A stretch of DNA of 64,000 nt. Source: Paenibacillus hunanensis (GTDB taxonomy: Bacteria; Bacillota; Bacilli; Paenibacillales; Paenibacillaceae). The notes beneath the pieces were generated by a model. It was given only the letters and a program-made list of their open reading frames with translations, did not search any database and was not told the DNA's origin. Position numbers and translations under genes: made by a program. The stretch is from the NCBI RefSeq assembly GCF_014645615.1, contig NZ_BMMB01000002.1:620001-684000 (forward strand), read 5' to 3'. Shown here in pieces: positions 53,197 through 62,674 of the stretch (positions within the stretch are counted from its first letter, which is position 1; the number at the start of each line of letters is the position of its first letter).

Positions 53197-53662
53197 CTTC
53201 TCATCTCCTCCTGTATCATGAACGACCTGTCGCTGACTTACGATCCTGACAATCAGGTCATCCATACGCAGGGACGAAAGCGCCGACATACTACCAGTCC
53301 ATTCATGTATCTATTCCGGTACATGACCGGATTTTGGGTTCTATGATACGTGGGTGTGCAAGCGGTTGTCAAATGTACGGAGTAAGCCAGTTAGTACCGC
53401 TCGTGTGAATTCAGTTCTGCCCGTGTGGATATCATTTTAGTGCTAATTAGCGCAAACTTTTTATCAAAATTAAAAAAAGATAACTCATTCATCATTCTAC
53501 AGAGCATCTTTCTTCTTCAAAACCAATCCAATCACCAGATATCGACTTCAAAAAATCGTTTTTACGCTTTATTTTGTCGATTTTACAATTCTTTTATCCA
53601 TAGTTAATTTCATTTTGGTAAAAAGATGGTATACTATATGTATACAGAAGGGACGGATTAGT
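53197..53662. other. AT-rich divergent region
   Basis: This lies between the IIA gene (minus) and the first chrA half (plus), AT-rich from about 53440 to 53640. It contains a likely promoter for chrA (53607-53635). No gene is supported. Confidence 0.5.
53607..53635 (+). promoter_or_regulatory. Extended -10 promoter for the chrA pair
   Basis: TGGTATACT (53627-53635) is an extended -10 element with a good hexamer; a weak -35 (ATTTCA, 53607-53612) lies 17 bp upstream. The start point would be near 53642, about 20 bp before the ATG. Confidence 0.5.
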
Positions 53663-54328
53663 ATGTTATTTTCAACAGCACGAACGGACTCCACCTCTCA
53701 ACCACCTGCGCGTGGATTAGCGATGTGGATCGATCTGTTCTGGGTATTTTTCAAAATTGGGCCAGCAACCTTTGGTGGCGGCTATGCGATGATTCCGATG
53801 ATCGAGCGAGAGGTGGTAGAGCGGCGTGGGTGGATTGAGCAGGATGAAATGAATGATCTGCTCTCGGTAGCAGGCTCGGCTCCGGGTGGCGTAGGCGTGA
53901 ATGCCTCGGCTTTTGTTGGGTACCGGATGGCGGGTGTAACAGGAGCCATCGCGGCTACACTTGGGATTACGTTGCCGACCTTTCTGATCGTGTTCGTATT
54001 AAGCTTATTTTACTCTCTATTCCATGATCAGCCCAAAGTACAGGCTGCTTTTCAGGGGATTAAAGGCGCGGTGATCGGATTGATCGCGGTTGCCGCCTAT
54101 CGTATGGGCAAAAGCTCGCTGTTTGATCGTACAACGATGATCGTGGCGGCGGTAGCCCTCATGATTCTGTTATTAACTGGCTTGAATCCGATCTTCCTTA
54201 TTTTATCCGGGCTGGTGATCGGTTTACTGATTATACGGGTGAAAAAAGCGCTCGGCTTACGTATCCGTACGGAAAAAGAACGCGGTTCTGGTAAGGACAA
54301 CACGACGTATATCGAATACTACATTTAA
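53663..54328 (+). CDS. chrA: Chromate transporter, N-terminal half protein (split ChrA)
   Basis: Membrane protein of 221 residues of the CHR family. The signature FWVFFKIGPATFGGGYAMIPMIERE is followed by a hydrophilic loop with RGWI and SVAGSAPGGVGVNASAFVGYRMAGV, then several helices. Long ChrA proteins have two such domains in one chain. Here they are two genes. A basic C-terminal tail ends it. AAGGG precedes the ATG at 53663. The second half-protein follows 64 bp downstream. Together they are likely to form a heterodimeric exporter of chromate or a related oxyanion. Confidence 0.9.
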   Translation: MLFSTARTDSTSQPPARGLAMWIDLFWVFFKIGPATFGGGYAMIPMIEREVVERRGWIEQDEMNDLLSVAGSAPGGVGVNASAFVGYRMAGVTGAIAATLGITLPTFLIVFVLSLFYSLFHDQPKVQAAFQGIKGAVIGLIAVAAYRMGKSSLFDRTTMIVAAVALMILLLTGLNPIFLILSGLVIGLLIIRVKKALGLRIRTEKERGSGKDNTTYIEYYI

Positions 54329-54392
54329 TTGGATATTTAGATGTAAATAAACGACATGATCAATACATGATCGACATCACGAAGAAGGTGCA

Positions 54393-54932
54393 ATGATGCT
54401 ATTATGGCAGCTATTTATTTCATTTTTAAAAATAGGCTTTGTCTCATTCGGCGGTGGTTATGCGGTCATTCCGCTTATTCAGCATGATTCCGAGCAATAT
54501 GGCTGGATGGCGGCTGAGCCATTTCGTCAGACCGTCTCGCTTGCTGGAATGGCACCCGGCTCGATCGCGACCAACAGCGCTACACTCATCGGCTATCAGG
54601 TCGCTGGCATACCTGGTGCGGCGATGGCAACGCTTGGTATTGTGCTGCCCTCGCTTGTACTGGTGATCACCTTAGCTGGATTGTTTTATCGGCTCCATGG
54701 CAGTCAGGTGGTCAAATCGTCATTCTATGGTCTGCGTCCCATCGTAACCGGCTTGATCGCTTATGCGGCGATTCACTTCGGACTCGGTAGCGGCTGGTCG
54801 GCGCTGAGTGAGCTGACAACATGGCTGACGCTATTAATCGGTGCAGCCGTATTTGTAGCCATTGTACGCTACAAAGCCCATCCTCTGCTCGTAATTCTCG
54901 GCTCGGCAGTGATGGGCATTGTGTTATTTTGA
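54393..54932 (+). CDS. chrA: Chromate transporter, second half protein (split ChrA)
   Basis: Partner of 179 residues. It starts LLWQLFISFLKIGFVSFGGGYAVIPLI, and has the matching VSLAGMAPGSIATNSATLIGYQVAGI segment, six or so helices and a short C-terminus. The FGGGYA motif is the family hallmark. Two ATGs stand side by side at 54393 and 54396 behind AAGGTG, and either could start it. It converges with the M20-type gene with only 18 bp between stops and no obvious terminator. Confidence 0.9.
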   Translation: MMLLWQLFISFLKIGFVSFGGGYAVIPLIQHDSEQYGWMAAEPFRQTVSLAGMAPGSIATNSATLIGYQVAGIPGAAMATLGIVLPSLVLVITLAGLFYRLHGSQVVKSSFYGLRPIVTGLIAYAAIHFGLGSGWSALSELTTWLTLLIGAAVFVAIVRYKAHPLLVILGSAVMGIVLF

Positions 54933-54950
54933 TCATTTTCATTTTAACGT

Positions 54951-56183
54951 TTATGCCTTCTCCTGCATGAGCATAACCGCTTCCAGCAACACATTTACGC
55001 CCTGTGCGCATTGCTCATATGGCGTAAATTCCTCCTCACAGTGACTTTTCCCACGCACGCTAGGCACGAATACCATCGCTGACGGTAAAAAGTCGGCTAC
55101 AAACTGGGCATCATGTCCAGCACCACTCGCCATCGTACGATGCGAATAGCCAAGCGTCTTCACCGCCTGCTGCAAAACTCCGCATACATGGGTATCGAAC
55201 CAGACGGTATTACGATTCCATAGCCGTGTAGCCTTTACCTCACAGCCTCCCTGCTGCTTCGGTAGCGCACCAATGATCTGCTCCACTTGATGCACGACAT
55301 CTTCATCCTTGTGTCGTGCTTCGAGTGTGAACACAACTCGATTCGGAATGACCGTATGAATATTCGGGTACACATTCATCCGTCCCATCGTGTACACCAG
55401 CTCCTCGTCCAGCGGTGCGAGCTGTTCGCGTAACATCAGCATCAGATCATTCGCTGCGAATAGCGCATCCTGTCTCATCGACATCGGGGTCGTACCGGCA
55501 TGATTGGAGTCACCCTGTACCTCAATCTCATAGCAGACCATCCCAACGACACAATCGACCAGCCCAATCGCCAGCTGCTCACTCTCCAGCACAGGCCCCT
55601 GCTCAATATGTAGCTCCAGATAAGCGGTCGCTTCACGAATGCGATGCTGCTGTTCCCCTGCATAGCCACTCGCATTCAGCGCATCACCGAATGTGATGCC
55701 GTCTGGATCGGTCTTTGCCAGCATCGTATCCCCATCAAAACGACCGGCGAGCACACCGGATGCCATCATCGATGGCTCAAACCGCGCACCTTCTTCATTC
55801 GTAAAATTCATCACCACAATCGGAATACGTGGCTGAATACCGTAATCCTTGAGTGTGCGTACAAGCTCAAGCCCGGCGAGCACACCGAGAATACCATCGA
55901 AACGCCCGCCTTTTTTGACGGTATCCATATGTGATCCGATCACAATCGGTGGTACATCCTCGGTGCCAGCATAGGTGGCGTACATACAGCCCAGATCGTC
56001 GACCGTCACCGTCATGCCCAGCTCCTCACAGCATTGGCGAAAATATCCGCGTACCGCGATATCTGGCTCACTCAGCGCCAGCCGGGTCACGCCATTGTTC
56101 TCTGTACGCCCATAATCAGCAAACGCCTCAATTGTCTGCTCCAGTCGGTCTACATTTACGAATAGCTGTTGCTGCTGCTTCAT
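54951..56183 (-). CDS. M20-family Zn-dependent amidohydrolase (N-carbamoyl-amino acid / allantoate type)
   Basis: Cytoplasmic dizinc enzyme of 410 residues that hydrolyses a carbamoyl or ureido bond. Metal ligands follow the family pattern: His in IGSHMDTV, Asp in GGRFDGILG, Glu-Glu in FTNEEGARF, His in YLELHIEQGP and His in SVRGKSHCEEEF. The SNHAGTTPM segment contacts the substrate, and MASGAGHDAQ is typical of the allantoate amidohydrolase / L-carbamoylase / beta-ureidopropionase group. Which substrate it uses cannot be fixed from motifs. The ATG at 56183 has GGAG nine bases upstream. Monocistronic. Confidence 0.88.
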   Translation of the reverse strand: MKQQQQLFVNVDRLEQTIEAFADYGRTENNGVTRLALSEPDIAVRGYFRQCCEELGMTVTVDDLGCMYATYAGTEDVPPIVIGSHMDTVKKGGRFDGILGVLAGLELVRTLKDYGIQPRIPIVVMNFTNEEGARFEPSMMASGVLAGRFDGDTMLAKTDPDGITFGDALNASGYAGEQQHRIREATAYLELHIEQGPVLESEQLAIGLVDCVVGMVCYEIEVQGDSNHAGTTPMSMRQDALFAANDLMLMLREQLAPLDEELVYTMGRMNVYPNIHTVIPNRVVFTLEARHKDEDVVHQVEQIIGALPKQQGGCEVKATRLWNRNTVWFDTHVCGVLQQAVKTLGYSHRTMASGAGHDAQFVADFLPSAMVFVPSVRGKSHCEEEFTPYEQCAQGVNVLLEAVMLMQEKA

Positions 56184-56703
56184 CGTCACCACTCCATTCG
56201 CCAGATTATGCATATTGTGTATTGGACACTCTTTGCCTATTCGCCGCTGTGACCGGGCATCCGATCACGGTATATCCCCATCGTGTAAAGTCTTATGCTG
56301 CTATGAACGGTTCATCATTTTGCTGTTTCTGCCTCAATTTCCATGCTCGATTGGAGCGTATAGCCTCTATACTAAAGCAATCCAGATAAATGTCATTTGA
56401 CAAAATGTAATATTTCCTGTGTAAACCTTTTGAAATCAGGTGAAAAAAAGGCTCAGCTGTGCTATTCTAAAATATTAGTAGTGTGTAAATTTTGTCCCGT
56501 AAAAATCATGATTATTTTTCACCGGATTTACAATGTCAGATGCTGAATGTAAATTGGTTTTGTCGTGCAAAAATTACTTCATTTACAGGCACGTTCGTAT
56601 GGCAGGAAAAGGCTTCATTAAGGAGCGATAATTTCCGATTGTCATGCTTCCACATGCCCAACCATAATATTACGATATATCCAGGGAGGTTTATGTTAAC
56701 GCC
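56184..56703. other. Divergent intergenic region before uridine kinase
   Basis: No gene. It contains promoters for the amidohydrolase gene (minus) and uridine kinase (plus). AT-rich from about 56390 to 56620. Near the end, a GGGAGG site is followed by an out-of-frame ATG (56693) before the uridine kinase start. Confidence 0.4.
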
Positions 56704-57351
56704 ATGCTCATTATTGGTATTGCCGGTGGCACCGGTTCAGGCAAGACAACTGTCGCACGCTCCGTTATCGAACGTCTAAGTGCAGGCAAGGAAGTTACGT
56801 TTATTTCGCAGGATAACTATTACAAGGATCATACGCATCTTACACTGGAAGAACGTGCGCTGATCAACTATGATCACCCGTTCGCGTTTGACAACGAGCT
56901 GTTGATCGAGCACCTGGGCGAGCTGAAGCAAGGTCAGACCGCGTATGCACCTGTGTACGATTTTACGATGCATGCTCGTTTTACAGATCAGCGTCTGGAG
57001 CTGATGCCGAATAACATCGTCATCATCGAAGGTCTGCATGTCCTGTCCGATGAAAAGCTGCGCGAGCAGCTGGATATCAAGGTATTCGTGGATACCGATC
57101 CGGATGTGCGCATTTTGCGCCGTGTGCTGCGTGATATCGAAGAACGCGGTCGCAGCATCCAATCAATTCACCAGCAGTACCTGACAACGGTGAAGCCGAT
57201 GCACGAAGCGTTTATCGAGCCTTCCAAAAAGTACGCTGACCTGATCATCCCTGAAGGCGGACACAATGAAGTTGGGATTCAGCTGCTGTCGATTCTGACG
57301 GAAAAGTACCTGTCCGGTGAAGAATGGACAGGCGCGAAAAAGACGAACTAA
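56704..57351 (+). CDS. udk: Uridine kinase
   Basis: Pyrimidine-salvage kinase of 215 residues that phosphorylates uridine and cytidine with ATP or GTP. The P-loop is GIAGGTGSGKTT (4-15), then SQDNYYKDHTHL, NYDHPFAFD, the YDFTMHARF substrate loop, VIIEGLHVL (Walker B-like) and RDIEERGRS (lid). ADLIIPEGGHNEVG ends the core. The start at ATG 56704 fits the family, but the GGGAGG site lies about 14 bases upstream, far from ideal, with an out-of-frame ATG in between. A strong terminator follows, and the deoxyribonucleotidase gene comes next. Confidence 0.93.
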   Translation: MLIIGIAGGTGSGKTTVARSVIERLSAGKEVTFISQDNYYKDHTHLTLEERALINYDHPFAFDNELLIEHLGELKQGQTAYAPVYDFTMHARFTDQRLELMPNNIVIIEGLHVLSDEKLREQLDIKVFVDTDPDVRILRRVLRDIEERGRSIQSIHQQYLTTVKPMHEAFIEPSKKYADLIIPEGGHNEVGIQLLSILTEKYLSGEEWTGAKKTN

Positions 57352-57421
57352 TTCGCTAGCCCCCTTTTGTATCTATCATCGCAGCATCCGATATAGCTAT
57401 AGATATAGTCGAGATAACCAG

Positions 57422-57452
57422 ACAAGCACCTGCCCTATGAGCAGGTGCTTGT
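57422..57452 (+). terminator. Rho-independent terminator after udk
   Basis: ACAAGCACCTGC pairs perfectly with GCAGGTGCTTGT around a 7-base loop, followed by TTGC. It is about 70 bp past the stop. Confidence 0.8.
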
Positions 57453-57633
57453 TTGCATTCTAATCAGTCGATGATGCGGAAGATATTGGTTGATCATATC
57501 ACCTCCCTATCACCAATCTTCCAGTTATTGTTGCGACAATCGATAATAAAAACTAAGATGAGAAGGATTCGTTTAATTAAACGGATAGACGAGTACAGTC
57601 GATTATTTGATGCCACTTGAGGAGGACTTGAAT

Positions 57634-58185
57634 TTGGATAGAAAAATTGTCGCCATTGATATGGATGACACGCTGTGTCATCTGCTGCCACGGGCGATTC
57701 ATTATCATAACCTGCTGTACCCTGATTTGCCGCTTACGATGGAGCAGATTATTAATTTTGATCTGCGTCAAATCTGGCATCATGAGTGCTCGGAGGATAT
57801 ATTTTTTGGACGCCCTGGACTGTATGAGGAGCTGGAGATTTTTGACGAGTATACAATTGCCGAGGTGGAGAAGATTCATGCACAGCATGATCTGATTATC
57901 GTCACCGCCTCACGCCCTGATTCGGTACCGGAAAAGTGGCGCTGGCTGCAACGCCATCTGCCGTTTATTTCGTATGAGAACTTTTTCGTCGCCAAGCGCA
58001 AGTATTTGCTGGAGTTTGATGTGCTGATCGACGATGGGCCGCATAATCTGCTCGCTGCTCGTGCAGCAGGCAAGAAGACGATCGGCATTCCGCGTCCGTG
58101 GAATTTGCCGATTCAGTCGGAGTTTGTGATGAAGGATTCGTGGCAGGGCATGAGTGAGCTGGTGAATGAAATTTTGGAGAGCTGA
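57634..58185 (+). CDS. 5'(3')-deoxyribonucleotidase-like HAD phosphatase
   Basis: HAD-fold phosphatase of 183 residues of the NT5C type, predicted to remove phosphate from deoxyribonucleoside monophosphates. The nucleophile and acid Asp9 and Asp11 are in VAIDMDDTLCHLL; motif II is ITASRP; the Lys of motif III is in VAKRKYLLEFDVLIDDGPHN, which also supplies the metal Asp pair. GAGGAGG lies eight bases before TTG 57634, which gives the family's usual N-terminus; TTG 57607 and ATG 57610 have no site. It follows udk, so it may balance pyrimidine nucleotide pools. It converges with the next gene with a 13-bp gap. Confidence 0.85.
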   Translation: MDRKIVAIDMDDTLCHLLPRAIHYHNLLYPDLPLTMEQIINFDLRQIWHHECSEDIFFGRPGLYEELEIFDEYTIAEVEKIHAQHDLIIVTASRPDSVPEKWRWLQRHLPFISYENFFVAKRKYLLEFDVLIDDGPHNLLAARAAGKKTIGIPRPWNLPIQSEFVMKDSWQGMSELVNEILES

Positions 58186-58198
58186 TATAGCTTACGCT

Positions 58199-58705
58199 TC
58201 AGTTTATTTCTACTTTTTGCATCGTATCGGAAGCAATACCCGAGTAATCCATATGTACGCTGGATGAAGAGGATCGATAAGTAATGGTGTAATCGCCGGA
58301 TTGGATTCCAGCGGTATGGTGCTCGGCACTTCTCCATGTGTAAGAAGAGCCAGCTGCAATCTGCCGGGTGAAGTAGACTTTGCTCGATTGGTTATTGTTT
58401 ATTGCGATTGTTGTAGCTGCTGATGAATGGTTACTAAAATGTAGCGTAACATGTCCATAATGAATGGGTACGATGAAGGCTGAAGCTACTTGCTTGCTCC
58501 CCGAAGCGGTGCCTGCAAAATGAGTGATGGAAGTTTCCAGGTTTGCCAATTCGTTGTTCTCGGAGTCATGATGTTCATTATTGTCACTAACGATATTGAC
58601 ATCATTTTGCTTCAGACTGAATGTTGACGTGGCATAAATGATACTTGGTACAAGAATGATAATGGCTGAGATTGAGATTAGTAGTGCAATGATCCATCTT
58701 TTCAT
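58199..58705 (-). CDS. Hypothetical membrane-anchored or secreted protein
   Basis: Protein of 168 residues that I do not recognise. A basic start (MKRW) and one long hydrophobic helix (about 5-28, IIALLISISAIIILVPSIIY) form a signal peptide or anchor. A spacer rich in Asn, Asp, Glu and His follows, then a beta-rich domain with many Ser, Thr and aromatic residues (AFIVPIHYGHVTLHF, YTWRSAEHH, GDYTITYRSSSS). No catalytic pattern is visible. The ATG at 58705 has GGAGGG five bases upstream; the longer frame lacks a site. Monocistronic, flanked by enzymes of unrelated pathways. Confidence 0.6.
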   Translation of the reverse strand: MKRWIIALLISISAIIILVPSIIYATSTFSLKQNDVNIVSDNNEHHDSENNELANLETSITHFAGTASGSKQVASAFIVPIHYGHVTLHFSNHSSAATTIAINNNQSSKVYFTRQIAAGSSYTWRSAEHHTAGIQSGDYTITYRSSSSSVHMDYSGIASDTMQKVEIN

Positions 58706-58825
58706 GAATGCCCTCCACAGCTGGGTGTAGACGTATGTATCTGCCTTTAGTGCAATATATCGGAATGCAGGTATGAACAAGCATACTTGCATTCCGATCT
58801 GTATAGTAAGCTTGCTATTATAATC

Positions 58826-59719
58826 CTAGTTATTCAATTGCGCTATAAAATAATGATACAGCACCTGTGTACCTTTATTATCGTAGCCCTCGCTGGCGAG
58901 CTGCTGGTAGACGGACCCTGCCAGTGCAAGACCTGGTGTGTTCAGTCCCATTGCTTTGGCGGATTCCAGCGCGATGCCCATGTCCTTGATAAAATGCTTC
59001 ACGTAAAAGCCCGGTTCAAAATCGCCCTTGATCATACGTGGGCCGAGGTTGCTGAGTGACCAGCTGCCTGCTGCGCCTGTAGCGATGCTTTGTAGAACGA
59101 CTTCTGCGTCTAATCCAGCGAATTTGGCATAGGCTAGTGCTTCGCAGACACCGAGCATACCGGAGGCAATCGCGATCTGGTTGCACATTTTGGTATGCTG
59201 ACCTGCACCTGCGGCGCCTTGCAGGATGATGTTCGTACCCATTTTCTCAAGCAGCGGCTTCACGGCTTCAAAGTCAGCCTGTTCGCCGCCTACCATAATC
59301 GACAGACGCGCTTCGCGTGCGCCTACATCGCCGCCAGATACAGGTGCATCGAGTGCATGCAGACCTTTGCCTGCGGCTTCTTTAGCGATCTGCTGTGCGA
59401 GCTGTGGGCTGGAGGTGGTCATATCGATCAGGTATGCGCCCTGTGGTGCGTTGGCGATAATGCCGTCCACGCCGAGGTATACATCCTCCACATCCTTCGG
59501 ATAACCAACCATCGTAATGATCACCTTGCATGCTGCTGCCAGCTTGCCCGGTGTCTCATGCCATGTTGCTCCCTCATCTACTAGCTCCTGCGCCGATGCC
59601 GCTGTACGTGTGTACACATGAAGCGGATAGCCTGCCTGCTTGAGATGACGAGCCATGCTTTTACCCATTACGCCGATTCCGATAAAGCCTACTGCTGTTG
59701 TCGCTGGTTCCATTGCCAT
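58826..59719 (-). CDS. 3-hydroxyisobutyrate dehydrogenase-family oxidoreductase
   Basis: NAD(P)-dependent dehydrogenase of 297 residues acting on a beta-hydroxyacid. The Rossmann motif is GFIGIGVMGKSMARHL (11-26); the substrate-binding loop is DAPVSGGDVGAREA (124-137); the catalytic Lys177 is in GAGQHTKMCNQ. The C-terminal helical domain (about 165-297) has the usual KDMGIALESAKAMGL segment. Family members oxidise 3-hydroxyisobutyrate, tartronate semialdehyde or 6-phosphogluconate-like acids; the substrate is not fixed here. The ATG at 59719 has GAGGAGG eight bases upstream; the longer frame is not needed. Transcribed alone. Confidence 0.88.
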   Translation of the reverse strand: MAMEPATTAVGFIGIGVMGKSMARHLKQAGYPLHVYTRTAASAQELVDEGATWHETPGKLAAACKVIITMVGYPKDVEDVYLGVDGIIANAPQGAYLIDMTTSSPQLAQQIAKEAAGKGLHALDAPVSGGDVGAREARLSIMVGGEQADFEAVKPLLEKMGTNIILQGAAGAGQHTKMCNQIAIASGMLGVCEALAYAKFAGLDAEVVLQSIATGAAGSWSLSNLGPRMIKGDFEPGFYVKHFIKDMGIALESAKAMGLNTPGLALAGSVYQQLASEGYDNKGTQVLYHYFIAQLNN

Positions 59720-60181
59720 GATTATTGCCTCCTCATTTCTTAGCGATGCATTCTCATCAAAGTATAGCATGACTGCTCTCGCTTCGCCGTCTCGCATCGA
59801 ACGAGCCATATGGACAGCACCATCCCTGCCCCTAGATCACATATCAGCTGAAGAAAAGCACGGATTCAGCCCCGTTTACAATCTTACATAACGAACTTCA
59901 TATATTGCCGTTTTGGCCCTGTGCAGCTGTGGTAAAATAAACAAGCAAGCGGACTGCAACCGCAGCTATGGATACATACATACCGTGATGAATGCAGACG
60001 ATATTAAGCTTCTTTTACCGTAGCTAAGCTTCCATTCTCCTACAAGGTAACGGAGCTTATAACGACGATGGCATCCACTACTTTTATTTTACATTGCAGA
60101 TCCTTTGCAAGCTTCATTCCACGCATGAACTCAGAATGACCACTTGATCCGTACGGGTCGTATCGAAAGGACGGAATTTCC
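59720..60181. other. Divergent intergenic region
   Basis: This lies between the dehydrogenase gene (minus) and the DUF1304 gene (plus). No ORF with a ribosome site and no convincing promoter hexamers or repeats were found. Confidence 0.4.
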
Positions 60182-60550
60182 ATGCTTACTATTCTAGCTT
60201 CCATTATGATCGCCGTCGTTGCGCTGGAACATCTGTATATCCTTGTGATGGAGATGTTTTTGTGGACGACTCCGCGTGTTATGAAGACATTTGGCACCAA
60301 TCCAGAGCATGCCGAGCTAACACGCTCGATGGCAGCCAATCAGGGTCTATACAATGGCTTTCTCGCAGCAGGCCTGATCTGGTCGCTACTGCATCCCGAT
60401 GCTACTATCGCATACCAGCTTGCGATCTTCTTCCTCGCCTGTGTGATCGTGGCTGCGCTGTATGGCGGCTTGAGCGTAAAACGCTCGATTTTGCTCATGC
60501 AAGGTCTGCCTGCGGTCATCGCATTCCTTCTTGTGCTGATCAGTCACTAA
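60182..60550 (+). CDS. DUF1304-family membrane protein
   Basis: Small integral membrane protein of 122 residues with four helices. Family landmarks are VALEHLYILVMEMFLW, the loop TNPEHAELTRSMAANQGLYNGFLAAGLIW, and a C-terminal pair of helices. The role of DUF1304 proteins is unknown. AAAGGA lies ten bases before the ATG. Convergent with the beta-helix gene, with a shared hairpin at the junction. Confidence 0.85.
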   Translation: MLTILASIMIAVVALEHLYILVMEMFLWTTPRVMKTFGTNPEHAELTRSMAANQGLYNGFLAAGLIWSLLHPDATIAYQLAIFFLACVIVAALYGGLSVKRSILLMQGLPAVIAFLLVLISH

Positions 60551-60587
60551 ACCTCAGACAGGTAGCGTAAGCTGAAGGCAGAGGGTG

Positions 60588-60622
60588 AATCGTGGTGCTA
60601 TTTATTCATATGCACCACGATT
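60588..60622. terminator. Hairpin at the DUF1304 / beta-helix gene junction
   Basis: AATCGTGGTGC pairs perfectly with GCACCACGATT around a 13-base loop. The stop codon of the beta-helix gene (60602-60604) lies in the loop. Neither side has a long T-run, so it may act as a weak bidirectional terminator. Confidence 0.55.
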
Positions 60623-62164
60623 TACTGCTTTGCCAGATACGCGCGGCTGACCAGCCATATCCAGCGTGCCTATCCGCTTCGTATCAACCAAGCCGCTATC
60701 GATTGCGGGTGATCCTGCGCTCAGACGGTAGTTGGCTAACTTCGCATTTACAAACATTGGATTCTTAAAAATCGCATGCTGCTCCTGCTTACTCCCCTTT
60801 TGAAAAGCCGCCAGACTTTCGTACACTTTTCCATGCCATGTCCACCATGCTTCGTCTGCTCCACCCGGCGTATGATACAGATTATAATCCAGCTTATTGC
60901 CACTGCTGGCATATTCGTTATAGATCAGCACACCGGTTGGGCTTGCCGATAAAATATTATTTTCGATCACGTTACGCGAGGTGCCGTACTGGATTAACAG
61001 CTGCCCTGCTCCATCACCCGGCTCATTCGATAACGTGTCATTGCCGACTAGCGTATTGTTCATAATGACGCAGTCCGTCGCCATTCCACGTTCTGGATCA
61101 TAGCCACCGATGCCAATACCGGTATAGCGATTGCTGTACACTACATTACTGCGAGCTGTGATCGCACTCGTTGACTTGCCCTTATGCTCCGATGCGATCT
61201 CAATCCCGATATCATTGCTATAGCTACGATTACGCTCAATCACAATATTGCGCCCACCATCCACATAGATACCGGCTGCACCGTTGCTATTGTTCGGCAG
61301 GTTGCGTCCATAGGATGGATTACGGTTGGACGTAATATTGAACACCACATTGCCCGTAATCCGTCCATTACGCACCGCATCGTAGGTAGGATCAGGCGCG
61401 GTCTGCTCAAAGCCTATCACATCAATGCCGATGTTATCATTGTCATGCACCCGATTATTCGCTACTTCAAAGTCTGTTACATTTCCATTTAGTGCAATAC
61501 TTTCACTACTGCCAAGCACCAGATGATCCAACTCATTCCCTCGGATCGTCAGATGATGTAGTGCTGACGGTGCCTTCGTACCATAGATCGCAATGCCATG
61601 CGCATCTCGTCCAGACAGCTCCTCGCCTTGAGGGCTAGCCGTATTCGCAATATGATGAATATGGTTGTTCAGCAGGCGAATATAACCACCTGCTCCCATG
61701 ACACTAATACCTGCTGGCACATTGCCCGTCCGGGTGGTCGTATAATTGCGAATCTCGAATCCATCTATCGTGATATAGCTGGCATTATCGATTCTGACCA
61801 TCCCCTGCAAGCCATCTACAGCCAGACCCGTTCCGTCCAAAATCGGCTGCTCCTGCTTATAACGTGCAAAGGTAATCGCACCAAGCTGTGCATTACCTGA
61901 ACGTGTAATATGAAGCTGCTGCCGATAGACACCACCACGTACATAGATTGTGCTACCCGGTTGTGCCTGATCTGCCGCATGCTGTAGCGTCTTCCACGGC
62001 GCATTCAGCATTCCACTTTCAGTATCATTACCGTCAGGTGCGACATAATAGGTTGCTACTGCTGCCTCGGCAGGCTGTATTGCTAATGGCTCATAGCTCC
62101 CTGCCTGCACTCCTCCTGTGATCAATCCAATCACCAGTGTACAGATTGCGATTTGTTTTAACAC
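60602..62164 (-). CDS. Secreted right-handed parallel beta-helix protein (pectate-lyase-like)
   Basis: Exported protein of 520 residues. A signal peptide (about 1-35, ending AEAAVA) is followed by YYVAPDGNDTESGMLNAPW, the DUF1565-type start of many polysaccharide lyase 9 and related beta-helix proteins. Repeated coils of the N-N-x-hydrophobic kind follow (YITIDGFEIRNY, IRLLNNHIHHI, LTIRGNELDHL, FEVANNRVHDN, IVIERNRSY, CVIMNNTLVGND, NVIENNILSA). The C-terminal motif LSAGSPAIDSG...GAYE is the common cap. Catalytic residues of a defined lyase were not identified, so pectate cleavage is only one possibility. The start is GTG at 62164 with GAGAGGA upstream. With the GH43 enzyme it points to plant-polysaccharide use. 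Confidence 0.82.
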   Translation of the reverse strand: MLKQIAICTLVIGLITGGVQAGSYEPLAIQPAEAAVATYYVAPDGNDTESGMLNAPWKTLQHAADQAQPGSTIYVRGGVYRQQLHITRSGNAQLGAITFARYKQEQPILDGTGLAVDGLQGMVRIDNASYITIDGFEIRNYTTTRTGNVPAGISVMGAGGYIRLLNNHIHHIANTASPQGEELSGRDAHGIAIYGTKAPSALHHLTIRGNELDHLVLGSSESIALNGNVTDFEVANNRVHDNDNIGIDVIGFEQTAPDPTYDAVRNGRITGNVVFNITSNRNPSYGRNLPNNSNGAAGIYVDGGRNIVIERNRSYSNDIGIEIASEHKGKSTSAITARSNVVYSNRYTGIGIGGYDPERGMATDCVIMNNTLVGNDTLSNEPGDGAGQLLIQYGTSRNVIENNILSASPTGVLIYNEYASSGNKLDYNLYHTPGGADEAWWTWHGKVYESLAAFQKGSKQEQHAIFKNPMFVNAKLANYRLSAGSPAIDSGLVDTKRIGTLDMAGQPRVSGKAVNRGAYE

Positions 62165-62674
62165 TCGTCAGCATCCTCTCTACCGATCATGATGAAGTCA
62201 TCCGATGAAGTCTCATAGTCTTATTCTACCTATCGGATCGTATTCAAAATATCGTGTCTGTATTAGAATTTATATTTCATTCTTTCGACTTCATTGTGTT
62301 GTTTTCTTTCATTCTACCTCCTAGCACGACTCTGCGTGAATCCAATATTTCGATCTCCCACTATAATCGACATACTTGCTATTATGAATTTTTCATAGAT
62401 AACCTTACACATATAGAAAACTTTTATACAATCCCACCTTCTAATCGAGAAAATTCATCCTGAATAACCGATTGAAATCTGGAATTATGTTAATTTTACT
62501 GTCGATAGATGACATAAGTTGTGCTAGAATTTAAAAACAACAAAATACCTACTCTATTCAATCAATGAACTCGAATGTCGTTGCAGCTCTGTCGGACGTT
62601 GAAGTTGTTGCCGGACGGTATGATTCCGTGACCTCAAACTTTTCGTAAAAGACATGTATAGGGAGGCGGTCAGC
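62165..62674. other. Divergent intergenic region before prkA
   Basis: AT-rich. An extended -10-like TGCTAGAAT (62522-62530) lies about 145 bp before prkA, with only a poor -35 (TCGATA) 17 bp upstream. I did not see a clear sigma-E type sporulation promoter. A short ORF at 62254-62463 has no ribosome site and looks like chance. Confidence 0.4.

Noticed and set aside
53350..53372. cre-like AAGCGGTTGTCA near the IIA gene.
   Set aside because: At least two defined positions fail in either orientation.
62254..62463. 69-codon ORF upstream of prkA.
   Set aside because: No ribosome site, AT-driven composition, and no similarity recognised.
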